From an uncultured Akkermansia sp. (GTDB taxonomy: Bacteria > Verrucomicrobiota > Verrucomicrobiia > Verrucomicrobiales > Akkermansiaceae): DNA of 51,156 bases. Position 1 is the stretch's first letter, and every line of letters begins with the position of its first letter. The stretch lies in contig CANRLM010000005.1 of assembly GCA_947631435.1 (NCBI GenBank), forward strand, positions 1 through 51,156. Direction: 5' to 3'. The position numbers and the translations under genes were made by a program. Shown one piece after another: positions 1 to 7,014 of the stretch. The notes under the pieces are model-generated. The model was not told the DNA's origin. It saw only the letters and a list, made by a program, of their open reading frames with translations, and made no database searches.

Positions 1-81
1 GAGGCATCAAGCTCTCAGAAAATCCTCTTTCTTGGTTTTTAGCATCCCTTCGGTGACTTTATTTTTGAGGCAATGCGGGGT
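1..81 (-). mobile_element. End of an IS element running out of the window (left copy)
   Basis: These 81 bases recur at 51003-51083 in the same orientation with a single mismatch (base 14). The two copies diverge exactly after base 81/51083, so this is probably the outer end of an insertion sequence whose body lies to the left of the window. Inside it, on the minus strand, the word TGCCTCAAAAATAAAG occurs near the outer end, and a second copy lies about 66 bases further in; in the right-hand copy both are complete. Such repeated words are typical transposase binding sites. The end stops 22 bases before the -35 box of ilvC. Confidence 0.75.
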
Positions 82-103
82 CCCATCTTCCTTTTTTCGG
101 GGC

Positions 104-132
104 TTGACAATGCACGGGGCCGGTGGTAGCCT
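104..132 (+). promoter_or_regulatory. Promoter of ilvC
   Basis: TTGACA at 104-109, a 17-base spacer and TAGCCT at 127-132. The start codon at 177 lies 44 bases beyond the -10 box, so this is one of the few genes here with a real leader. Confidence 0.65.
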
Positions 133-176
133 CACTCTCGTACCCACAAACTGGTACAACAATTTTTTTTCATACC

Positions 177-1157
177 ATGGACATTCTTCACGACAAGGAC
201 GCTGATGTGAGCGTACTCAACGGTAAAACGGTAGCCGTCATTGGCTACGGTGCGCAAGGGCGCGCCCAGGCACTCTGTATGCGCGACAGCGGCGTGCAGG
301 TCATCATCGGGCTTCGCCCCGGCAAAAGCTGGGATGCAGCTGTGCAGGACGGCTTTGAGGTAATGCCGGTTGATGAGGCAGCGCAACGCGGGGATATCAT
401 CCACCTGTTGCTGCCGGATGAAAAGCACGGCGAAGTGTACACCAATCAGATTGCACCGGCGATGAAGTCGGGCAAGACGCTTTGCTGTTCGCACGGCTTT
501 GCGTATGTGTTCAAGACGATTGTTCCGCCTCCGGACGTGGATGTAATCATGGTAGCGCCGAAGGGGCCGGGAACGGAGGTTCGGCGTGTCTTCGAGGAAG
601 GTTTTGGCTGTCCTGGTTTGGTGGCGGTGTTCCAGAATCCGAGCGGCAAGGCGCGCGACGTCGCGCTGGCCATTGCTAAGGCCGAGGGACTGACTCGCGG
701 CGGTGTTCTGGAATGCACGATGGCGCAGGAGACCTACGAAGATCTTTTCGGTGAGCAGAATGTGCTTTGCGGCGGGTTGGTGGACCTCATGAAATATGGT
801 TTTGAGACTCTGATTGAGGCTGGTTATCCGCCGGAGATGGCCTATTTCGAGTGTGTGCATGAGGCGAAACTCATTGTAGACCTGATCTACACCGGTGGCA
901 TCCAGCGCATGAACGCCGTGATTTCCAATACTGCTGAGTTCGGGGAGTACTACAACGGTCCGCAAATTCTCGGCCCGGAGGTGAAGCAGAAGATGAGAGA
1001 GTCTCTCAAGCGCATAGAGACCGGCGAATTTGCCAAGGTCTGGCTCGAGGAGGCAGCTCAGGGAGCTCCGAACCTGCAGGCCAAACGTGCGGCTCTCGCT
1101 GATCACCCGGTGGAAATCGTGGGTAAGAAGATCCGAGCCCTCTTTGAACGTGGTTGA
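177..1157 (+). CDS. ilvC: Ketol-acid reductoisomerase (class I)
   Basis: This 326-residue protein isomerises and reduces acetolactate or acetohydroxybutyrate with NAD(P)H in valine, leucine and isoleucine synthesis. The Rossmann motif GYGAQG is at residues 23-28, followed by the cofactor loop GLRPGKSW at 45-52. The catalytic SHGF histidine is near 106, the KGPG segment at 129-132, and the metal-binding acidic residues lie in EDLFGE (about 188-193) and ECVHE (225-229). The length is right for class I. The reading frame stays open upstream to a GTG at 123, but homologues begin at the DKDAD segment, so ATG 177 is chosen; there is no good Shine-Dalgarno sequence. No other ilv or leu gene is next to it. 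Confidence 0.95.
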   Translation: MDILHDKDADVSVLNGKTVAVIGYGAQGRAQALCMRDSGVQVIIGLRPGKSWDAAVQDGFEVMPVDEAAQRGDIIHLLLPDEKHGEVYTNQIAPAMKSGKTLCCSHGFAYVFKTIVPPPDVDVIMVAPKGPGTEVRRVFEEGFGCPGLVAVFQNPSGKARDVALAIAKAEGLTRGGVLECTMAQETYEDLFGEQNVLCGGLVDLMKYGFETLIEAGYPPEMAYFECVHEAKLIVDLIYTGGIQRMNAVISNTAEFGEYYNGPQILGPEVKQKMRESLKRIETGEFAKVWLEEAAQGAPNLQAKRAALADHPVEIVGKKIRALFERG

Positions 1158-1230
1158 CTTTTTCAACCATGTGTGTTCCCGAGTACGCTCGGGGGAGGGT
1201 GTAGTTCAGCGTCTGGCAGCTTCCAGCTGC
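1151..1230 (+). other. Three consecutive hairpins between ilvC and the ABC gene
   Basis: Three short perfect stems follow each other. TGGTTGA/TCAACCA (1151-1169, five-base loop) covers the ilvC stop codon. CCCGAG/CTCGGG (1178-1193) has a TACG loop. GCAGCT/AGCTGC (1216-1230) has a three-base loop. None is followed by a clean T-run, so they could be an inefficient terminator, mRNA-stabilising structures or a leader for the downstream gene. Confidence 0.45.
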
Positions 1231-1250
1231 GCTCCGTTTCTTCAGGCTCT

Positions 1251-2042
1251 GTGAATGGACAAAATGCCATCTGTGTGGAGGGTGCCTGCGTGTACTTGGG
1301 AGGTCGCGAGGTCCTGCACGGTATTAACTGGACCGTGGAGTATGGCGAGCGCTGCTTTATTCTGGGGGCAAACGGCGCGGGGAAGACGACGCTCGTGCGT
1401 ATGCTGCTGGGCTATGCCTGGCCTCTTTTTGGGGCAAAGGTGGAGGTGCTGGGCCATCGCTTCGGTAGTGTGAGCCTGCAGCAGTTGCGTCGGCGTATCG
1501 CATGGATCAGCCCGCTTGTGCACCGCTGGCTTGGTGATCGGGGGTGGACGGGACTCGAAATCACCTTATCCGGTCCTGACGGTACGATAGGCCTCTTTCG
1601 CCAACCGCAGGAGAAGGAAGTGCAGCGCGCGAAGGAACTGCTCGCTGCCCTGCGTGCTGAATACCTCGCCGACCGCACTGTGGTAACCATGAGTTCCGGA
1701 GAGCAGGTGAAGGTCCTCATTGCTCGCGCGCTCATGACAGATCCCGAGTTGATGATTCTCGATGAGCCTAGTGTGTTTCTCGACATCGCCGGGCGAGAAT
1801 TTTTGCTGCGTACCATCGAGGAACTCGCTGCCCAGCGACCGGAACTCACCCTCCTTTTCATCACTCAGCGTATCGAGGATATTCTCTCTGTCTTCAACCG
1901 TGGTCTCATCCTGCGGGAGGGCCGTATTCTCGCGCACGGCGGCCGGGAAGAAGTGCTTACAGAGGATAACTTGCGACGCGCTTTCGATATACCGATCCAC
2001 TTGCTGAACGGTGAAGGAGGGCGTCTCTGGGCTGTCATGTAA
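1251..2042 (+). CDS. ABC transporter ATP-binding protein
   Basis: This is a single ATPase domain of 263 residues. Walker A (GANGAGKT) is at 39-46, the signature is MSSGEQ at 147-152 instead of LSGGQ, and Walker B (ELMILDE) is at 166-172. The residue that is normally the switch histidine is glutamine (ITQRIED, Q206). The overall pattern resembles stand-alone ATPases of the YlmA/ModF type; no permease gene is adjacent, so the substrate is unknown. GTG 1251 is chosen because the ABC fold starts right after it; an earlier in-frame GTG at 1173 would add 26 residues read through two hairpins. It follows ilvC by 93 bases. Confidence 0.8.
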   Translation: MNGQNAICVEGACVYLGGREVLHGINWTVEYGERCFILGANGAGKTTLVRMLLGYAWPLFGAKVEVLGHRFGSVSLQQLRRRIAWISPLVHRWLGDRGWTGLEITLSGPDGTIGLFRQPQEKEVQRAKELLAALRAEYLADRTVVTMSSGEQVKVLIARALMTDPELMILDEPSVFLDIAGREFLLRTIEELAAQRPELTLLFITQRIEDILSVFNRGLILREGRILAHGGREEVLTEDNLRRAFDIPIHLLNGEGGRLWAVM

Positions 2043-2085
2043 TGATGGAATTTTTCCCAGGCCAGAGCGCGTTGTGGAACATTCC

Positions 2086-2114
2086 TTGACTTTCGGGTCG
2101 GGCAGGGGTATGCT
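2086..2114 (+). promoter_or_regulatory. Promoter of nuoB, near-leaderless
   Basis: TTGACT at 2086-2091, 17-base spacer, TATGCT at 2109-2114. ATG 2124 follows after nine bases, which leaves a leader of about two bases if transcription starts seven bases after the -10 box. Confidence 0.65.
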
Positions 2115-2123
2115 TGGACCCGG

Positions 2124-2708
2124 ATGGCTACGCAAGATCAACAGCTCATAGAGAACAATTACATGTGTGACCCGGATGCCGACGGTGGTTTCGTGTACAC
2201 CACGCTGGAGGCGGCGATCAATTGGATGCACAAATACTCGCTCTGGCCGATGCCGATGGGCACATCTTGCTGCGCGATTGAGTACATGGCGGCATCCTGC
2301 TCGCGCTACGACATATCCCGTTTCGGGTCGGAGGTGAACCGCTACGCGCCGCGCCAGGCGGATTTTATGTTCATCTGCGGCACGATCACTTACAAGATGG
2401 CGGGGCTGGTGCGCCGCATCTGGGATCAGATGCCGGAGTCGAAATGGTGCATTGCCTGCGGGGCCTGCGCCTGTTCCGGCGGGATGTTTCGCTCTTATTC
2501 CGTGCTGCAGGGGGTGGATAAAATTGTGCCGGTGGACGTGTATGTTTCCGGTTGCCCGCCGCGTCCGGAGGCTCTGCTGCAGGGGCTCATCACCCTGCAG
2601 GACAAGATCATGGCAACGGATCACCCCCTCAAGGATTTTTTCCGAACGCACGACCTTCGCAAGGCGCAACGCGGCGACACCATCCCCGCCGGGGTTTTTG
2701 ACGACTGA
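2124..2708 (+). CDS. nuoB: NADH-quinone oxidoreductase subunit B
   Basis: NuoB carries the terminal iron-sulfur cluster N2 of respiratory complex I, on the cytoplasmic side of the peripheral arm next to the quinone site. The four cluster ligands are visible: the paired cysteines C49-C50 in TSCCAIEYM, C115 in GACACSGGMF and C144 in SGCPPRPEA. The protein has 194 residues, normal for the family, with extra cysteines near 109-117. It is followed after 23 bases by nuoC. Neither nuoA upstream nor nuoD downstream is present, so this pair is detached from the rest of the complex I genes. Confidence 0.95.
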   Translation: MATQDQQLIENNYMCDPDADGGFVYTTLEAAINWMHKYSLWPMPMGTSCCAIEYMAASCSRYDISRFGSEVNRYAPRQADFMFICGTITYKMAGLVRRIWDQMPESKWCIACGACACSGGMFRSYSVLQGVDKIVPVDVYVSGCPPRPEALLQGLITLQDKIMATDHPLKDFFRTHDLRKAQRGDTIPAGVFDD

Positions 2709-2731
2709 ACCTCTTTCCTTTCCCCTCCACC

Positions 2732-3325
2732 ATGCCTACTGAAACGACCACAGCAGCCCAGGTCGGCACTGCCGAAGCCCTCCGCAAGATACGCGACCGC
2801 TTCCCGACGCTCAGCTTCCGAGAATTCCGCGGCGACACCACGCTTACCGTGCCCGCAGACCGGCTTACGGCCGTGATGCGCTATGCAAAAGAGGCTTGTG
2901 GGTTCGACATGTTGCTGTGCGTGAGCGCTGTGGATCATCTGCCGGAGAGTCCTCGCTTTGAGGTGCATTACACCATCACTCAGGCGGAGACCGGTGCGAT
3001 TCTGCTGGTGCGCTGTGTGGCGGAAAATGACAGCGATCCCGTTGTGCCCTCCATGACAGGGCTCTGGCGCTCTGCCAACTGGTTGGAGCGCGAGCAGTAC
3101 GATCTCATGGGCATTCGCTTTGAGGGGCACCCGGACCTGCGGCGCATCATGATGTGGGAGGAATACCCCTATCACCCTCTGCGCAAGGATTTTCCCGTAG
3201 CCGGTGTGCCGCTGGAGAGCGAAAACGGGGTCTTTACCGAGAAAGCTCCCACCGACGGCGCCCCCTTCACCACGACTCCGAGCGGACGCACGGCGGCTGA
3301 ACGTGAGCCGCGTTCTCGCGGTTGA
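2732..3325 (+). CDS. nuoC: NADH-quinone oxidoreductase subunit C (30 kDa)
   Basis: NuoC is a peripheral-arm subunit of complex I that packs against NuoD and has no cofactor. Its family signature is seen at ERE-QYDLMGIRFEGHPDLRRI around residues 112-133, followed by W-EEYPYHPLRKDFP. The protein has 197 residues; the last 30 or so are a variable charged tail. It is co-directional with nuoB and presumably co-transcribed from the nuoB promoter. No nuoD follows; the next gene encodes a small RNase III-like protein. Confidence 0.93.
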   Translation: MPTETTTAAQVGTAEALRKIRDRFPTLSFREFRGDTTLTVPADRLTAVMRYAKEACGFDMLLCVSAVDHLPESPRFEVHYTITQAETGAILLVRCVAENDSDPVVPSMTGLWRSANWLEREQYDLMGIRFEGHPDLRRIMMWEEYPYHPLRKDFPVAGVPLESENGVFTEKAPTDGAPFTTTPSGRTAAEREPRSRG

Positions 3326-3351
3326 CCTGATTCTTCCTCAACCGTCCGAAT

Positions 3352-3672
3352 ATGAGTTCCCTGCCGCCGGACCTGGATCCCTCTGTCCGTGCCGTTGCGT
3401 GGATCGGCGACGCCGTGCTGGCGCTCTATGTGCGCGAGTGGATTCTCTCCTTCAATAACAGGCGTATGGACGGCGAAATTTTTGTCTCGCTCACCTCCAA
3501 CCAATTTTTGAGGCTTGTTGGCAATGCCACCGAAGTGGAGGCGCAGATCGGCAGAGCCTATTACGAGGGAGGGATGACAGGAGCTTATGCGTGGATCGAC
3601 TCCAGGCTGCGTCCGCTCATGGAAGAACGGCTGCACATCATACGCTCCCGGCGCGAGGAAGGCAAAAAATGA
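3352..3672 (+). CDS. mrnC: Mini-ribonuclease III-like protein
   Basis: This 106-residue protein consists of one RNase III catalytic domain with no double-stranded RNA-binding domain, as in Mini-III enzymes that trim 23S rRNA precursors. The first signature is AWIGDAVLALYVREW (about 15-29), with the metal-binding aspartate in GDAV; the second is EVEAQIGRAYYEGG with the conserved glutamate. It is shorter than usual Mini-III (about 130-140), and the glutamate that starts the RNase III signature is not conserved, which is also true of Mini-III. It lies 26 bases after nuoC and its 3' end faces argD across 27 bases. The function is inferred from fold motifs only. Confidence 0.75.
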   Translation: MSSLPPDLDPSVRAVAWIGDAVLALYVREWILSFNNRRMDGEIFVSLTSNQFLRLVGNATEVEAQIGRAYYEGGMTGAYAWIDSRLRPLMEERLHIIRSRREEGKK

Positions 3673-3699
3673 GCGGCGGAACGTCCGGGCGGCGTCCCG

Positions 3700-4944
3700 T
3701 CATGCCAAGCTTTCCTGCAGCGCGGTCTGAAGTCGGGTCAATCCCTCTGCCAGCACATCATCCGGGATATTCAGCGCGGGGATGAGGCGCAGGGTGTTCG
3801 GACCCGCCGGACACGCCAGCAGACCGTTCTCGCGGCAGAGGTTGTTGAGGTGTGCGGCGGGCGTAGTTCCCTCCGGCGTCTTCATGACGTCCGGGTTCAG
3901 AGCCACACCGCGCAAAAGGCCGAGTCCGCGCACGGTGTTCACGCAGGGGATGTTCCAGCTCGTCACAGTCTCTTTGATTTCCCTCCCCAGTCGCTCCGCA
4001 CGTTCGGCAAGGTTCAGTTCCACAAGTTCATGCACAACCGTGAGAGATGCTGCGCAGGCGAGCGGTGTGCCACCGAACGTGGAACCGTGCGAACCGGGAT
4101 TCATGATGCTGCAGAGGGGTGTCCCTTTCTCATCCATCGCGCGCTTGCTCACCCAAAAACAGCCCATCGGGAAACCGCCACCGAGTCCCTTGGCGCAGGA
4201 AATGAGATCAGGCCGGAGCTCCGGGCAAATCGCCTGCCAGCCCATCATCCTTCCGCAGCGGGCAAAGCCGCACTGCACCTCGTCCAGCATCAGCAGGAGA
4301 TCTTTCTCGCGGCAAATTTCAGCGACAGCCCGCATAAACTCAGGCGTGGCAGGGTTCACGCCTCCCTCTCCCTGCACCGCCTCCAGCAGAATGCCGCAGG
4401 TGCGCTCATTCACCGCTTCGCGCAAAGCTTCGGCGTTGTTGTACTCCACGTATTTGAAGCCGACGAGCAGCGGGTCAAATTCCACCTGAATCTTCGTTTG
4501 CCCCGTGGCGGACATGGAACCGAGCGTACGACCGTGAAAACCTTTCAGGAAGGTGATCACCTCATAGCGCGGCGAACCGTCCGCCGCCGGGCGGCGATGC
4601 CCGAAACGCCGCGCCACCTTGATGATGCCGTCATTCGCCTCCGCTCCGGAGTTGCAGAAAAAGACCTGTCCATCCAGTCCCACCACATCGCGTACGATGA
4701 GTCGGGCGAGCTCCTCCTGCTGAGGAATGCCGTAGAGGTTGGAGCAATGCATCAATCGCCCCGCCTGTTCGCTGATCGTCGCCACGAGTCTGGGGTACGC
4801 GTGCCCCAGGCAGCAGGTTGCTATGCCTGCGCAAAAATCAATGTAACGTCGTCCGTCCGCATCAAACAGATACGATCCTTCGCCGCGTACAATATCAATC
4901 GGTGCGCGCCCGTATGTCCCGAGCACATGTGGTTCCCTTTGCAT
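3700..4944 (-). CDS. argD: Acetylornithine aminotransferase
   Basis: This PLP enzyme (class III, 414 residues) transaminates N-acetylglutamate semialdehyde with glutamate in arginine synthesis, and may also serve succinyldiaminopimelate in lysine synthesis. Seen are the N-terminal NSGAEAN segment that binds the phosphate, LMLDEVQCGFARCG, the PLP lysine in LISCAKGLGGGFPMG, and GSHGSTFGGTPLACAA. ATG 4944 fits both the family start and the promoter at 4954-4982. The gene is monocistronic here, convergent with the RNase III-like gene and divergent from the marR operon. An ornithine or succinylornithine aminotransferase role cannot be excluded by sequence alone. Confidence 0.88.
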   Translation of the reverse strand: MQREPHVLGTYGRAPIDIVRGEGSYLFDADGRRYIDFCAGIATCCLGHAYPRLVATISEQAGRLMHCSNLYGIPQQEELARLIVRDVVGLDGQVFFCNSGAEANDGIIKVARRFGHRRPAADGSPRYEVITFLKGFHGRTLGSMSATGQTKIQVEFDPLLVGFKYVEYNNAEALREAVNERTCGILLEAVQGEGGVNPATPEFMRAVAEICREKDLLLMLDEVQCGFARCGRMMGWQAICPELRPDLISCAKGLGGGFPMGCFWVSKRAMDEKGTPLCSIMNPGSHGSTFGGTPLACAASLTVVHELVELNLAERAERLGREIKETVTSWNIPCVNTVRGLGLLRGVALNPDVMKTPEGTTPAAHLNNLCRENGLLACPAGPNTLRLIPALNIPDDVLAEGLTRLQTALQESLA

Positions 4945-4953
4945 AGCCCCAAC

Positions 4954-4982
4954 AATTTACTCCCCGGGTCCGTCCTTGTCAA
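4954..4982 (-). promoter_or_regulatory. Promoter of argD, near-leaderless
   Basis: On the minus strand TTGACA (4982-4977), 17-base spacer and TAAATT (4959-4954). The ATG at 4944 follows after nine bases. Confidence 0.65.
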
Positions 4983-5092
4983 TACCTCGCGCAGAACAAT
5001 CGCAGAAGAAAAAGGCGAAAGACGTGAGAGAGGGGCGTGCAGCGATCCGGCACGTCGGGATCCCTCTATCCTTCTGCACCCGCAAGAAAAAT

Positions 5093-5108
5093 ATGAAGCG
5101 CGCTACAT
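5093..5108. promoter_or_regulatory. Candidate MarR operator, box 1
   Basis: The imperfect palindrome ATGAAGCGCGCTACAT lies 18 bases upstream of the marR -35 box. It matches box 2 at 5169-5184 in 13 of 16 positions. Two copies of a palindrome around one promoter, in front of a MarR-type gene, suggest the binding site of that regulator. Confidence 0.5.
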
Positions 5109-5126
5109 TTTTTTTCTTTGTTCCTC

Positions 5127-5154
5127 TTGACACCTTGCGACAATCGTGTATGAT
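5127..5154 (+). promoter_or_regulatory. Promoter of the marR-efflux operon
   Basis: TTGACA at 5127-5132, 16-base spacer, TATGAT at 5149-5154. It is bracketed by the two palindromic boxes, so a bound regulator would block it. Confidence 0.65.
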
Positions 5155-5168
5155 ACGGCGGCGATGAT

Positions 5169-5184
5169 ATGAAGCGTGCTTCGT
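5169..5184. promoter_or_regulatory. Candidate MarR operator, box 2
   Basis: ATGAAGCGTGCTTCGT, a palindrome with arms GAAGC/GCTTC, begins 14 bases after the -10 box and therefore lies over or just after the transcription start. It is the better palindrome of the two boxes. Confidence 0.55.
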
Positions 5185-5202
5185 ATTTTTGGTGAAGAAG
5201 TC

Positions 5203-5625
5203 ATGGATCGAAGTCTCACATCATTGTTTGTGATGAAGCTGATCGTGGACAGGGCGGCGACCCTGTACATGGCACAGGCGGATTGCCCGGTCACATCGGC
5301 GCAGGGGCGACTCATCATGTATCTGGAAAAGCAGGCGCCTCGGTGTGTTCCGCAGTACGAGCTGGAGAACTTTATGGGGGTGAGTCACGCGACGGTCAAG
5401 GGGCTGGTGGCGCGGCTGGAGGAGAAAGGGTACGTGCGCACAGCTTTCGACGGAGAGGACGGCAGGGTGAAGAATGTGTACCTGACGGACGCCGTACAGA
5501 GGGACAAGGAAAAAGTACGCTCCCTGCTGCAGAGAATCGAGAGGCGGGTGATGAAAGGATTTTCCTCAGAAGAAAAGAAAAGCATGCGCAGCATGCTGGA
5601 ACGGATGTATGAAAACATTTCTTAA
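5203..5625 (+). CDS. MarR-family transcriptional regulator
   Basis: This winged-helix regulator of 140 residues probably represses its own operon. The helix-turn-helix is around residues 45-75 (YELENFMGVSHATVKGLVARLEEKGYV), followed by the wing with the family's D-x-R motif (AFDGEDGRVKNVYLT). ATG 5203 has GAAG seven bases upstream; an in-frame GTG at 5176 would lie inside operator box 2 and is less likely. The gene is followed after three bases by the membrane fusion protein gene, so regulator and pump form one transcription unit. The inducing ligand is not evident. Confidence 0.9.
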   Translation: MDRSLTSLFVMKLIVDRAATLYMAQADCPVTSAQGRLIMYLEKQAPRCVPQYELENFMGVSHATVKGLVARLEEKGYVRTAFDGEDGRVKNVYLTDAVQRDKEKVRSLLQRIERRVMKGFSSEEKKSMRSMLERMYENIS

Positions 5626-5628
5626 CGT

Positions 5629-7002
5629 ATGAACACCCATAGAAGAACAACCGGAGTCCTCGTGGCAGGACTCGTGATAATCGGACTCGCAGGATGCGAT
5701 CAGAAGAATGAACAGCAGGCTGCTGCCCAGACCCGGGCCGCAGCCGGAATGCCCCCTCTCTCCGTGAGCGTGATGAACCTGCAGAAACAGGACGTTGCGC
5801 TGGAGAGCACGTGGTTCGGGCACCTGCGGGGTGTGGAAGAGGCCGCCATCAAACCTGAAGTGACGGGGAAGCTTCTTCGCCAGGAGTACTGGGACGGCAC
5901 TCTCTGCAAGAAAGGCGAGGTGCTCTTTGAGATCGACCCGGAAAGTTATCAGGCCGCCCTGGGTCAGGCGGAAGCCGCGGTGAGTGTGGCGCGCGCTACG
6001 GTGCAGCAGGCTCAGGCAGCGGATGACCAGGCCGCCAAAGATGTCGAGCGCTACGAAAAGTTGGTCGATTCCGGTTCCATCTCTGAAAAGAACTACACGG
6101 ATGCCCTGCATGCGCGCCGCCGCACCCAGGCCGCGCTTGCTGTGGCGCAGGCCTCTGTCAATCAGGCCGAAGCTCAGCTGCAGAACGCACGCATCAACCT
6201 GGCTCGCTGTACCATTCGCGCCCCTTTCACCGGCGTCGCTTCCAAATCCAACGTCTCCACCGGCGACCTCATCACCGCCGGAGGTCCGACGCTTACCACG
6301 ATGTCATCCATCGACCCCATTCGCGTGGATTTCGTGGTGCCGGGCAAACAGGTGCTCAGCGAGGTGCTGGCTCCCTCTTACGACCCGGGAAAGGGTATGG
6401 TGACACCGGTAACGCACTTCCGGGTGGTGCTGGAAGACGGAAGCATCTATGAGCACGAGGGCAGAGTTGTGGCTGTGGACAGTTTTGTGAACAGTTCGAC
6501 GGGTACCGTGAATTTCATCGGACACTTGCCGAACCCGAACCTCAAGTTGCGCTCCGGCGCGGCGGTGCGCGTGGTGGCGAACACCGGCACGGTGAAGGAT
6601 GCCCTGCTGGTGCCGAGTCGTGCTCTCGTGTCAGCCATGAACCACCGCTTCATCTACGTTGTGGGTAAGGATGGCACACCGTACGGCATCGACGTGATTC
6701 CGGCGCAGGAGGTGAATTTGGAAATGCCGAATGGCGACGGCAAGAAGGCGGTGATGCCGATGCAGATCATCCGGGGACGCGTGAAGCCTCTGGAAGATAC
6801 GCTCAAAGAGCTCGGTTTCGATGACCCCACTCAGGTGCAGGTGATCGTGGAGGGAGGGCAGATGGCAGCCATCTATGCCCAAGCAAACACAGCTATGCGC
6901 GCTTCGGGGGCCTCCGGCGGCTTCGGCACGGTGAATCCCTCCCCGTTTGTGTACGCTCTTCCGGTCACAACAACGCCGTCTGTCACGGCGAAGAAGCAAT
7001 AA
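5629..7002 (+). CDS. RND efflux periplasmic adaptor (membrane fusion lipoprotein)
   Basis: This 457-residue AcrA/MexA-type adaptor links the inner-membrane pump to the outer-membrane channel. A signal peptide ends in the lipobox LAGC with the lipidated cysteine at residue 23. The biotinyl-lipoyl-like half motifs frame a long alpha-hairpin rich in Q, A and V (about residues 95-190), followed by RCTIRAPFTGVAS, a beta-barrel domain and a membrane-proximal domain. The C-terminal 40 residues are rich in T, S and P and probably unstructured. It sits between marR and the pump gene. Substrates cannot be read from the sequence. Confidence 0.92.
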   Translation: MNTHRRTTGVLVAGLVIIGLAGCDQKNEQQAAAQTRAAAGMPPLSVSVMNLQKQDVALESTWFGHLRGVEEAAIKPEVTGKLLRQEYWDGTLCKKGEVLFEIDPESYQAALGQAEAAVSVARATVQQAQAADDQAAKDVERYEKLVDSGSISEKNYTDALHARRRTQAALAVAQASVNQAEAQLQNARINLARCTIRAPFTGVASKSNVSTGDLITAGGPTLTTMSSIDPIRVDFVVPGKQVLSEVLAPSYDPGKGMVTPVTHFRVVLEDGSIYEHEGRVVAVDSFVNSSTGTVNFIGHLPNPNLKLRSGAAVRVVANTGTVKDALLVPSRALVSAMNHRFIYVVGKDGTPYGIDVIPAQEVNLEMPNGDGKKAVMPMQIIRGRVKPLEDTLKELGFDDPTQVQVIVEGGQMAAIYAQANTAMRASGASGGFGTVNPSPFVYALPVTTTPSVTAKKQ

Positions 7003-7014
7003 AGGAGCAGAATC

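Noticed and set aside
132..1166. Long minus-strand frame opposite ilvC (344 codons)
   Set aside because: It is the antisense of a clear ketol-acid reductoisomerase, has no family resemblance and no promoter; high GC content opens such frames throughout the window.
3850..5130. Plus-strand frame of 426 codons across argD
   Set aside because: Antisense of a well-supported aminotransferase gene, continuing through its promoter.
5164..5195. Small upstream reading frames (MI-stop and an eight-codon frame) before marR
   Set aside because: The bases are better explained as a palindromic operator shared with 5093-5108; there is no ribosome binding site for a leader peptide.
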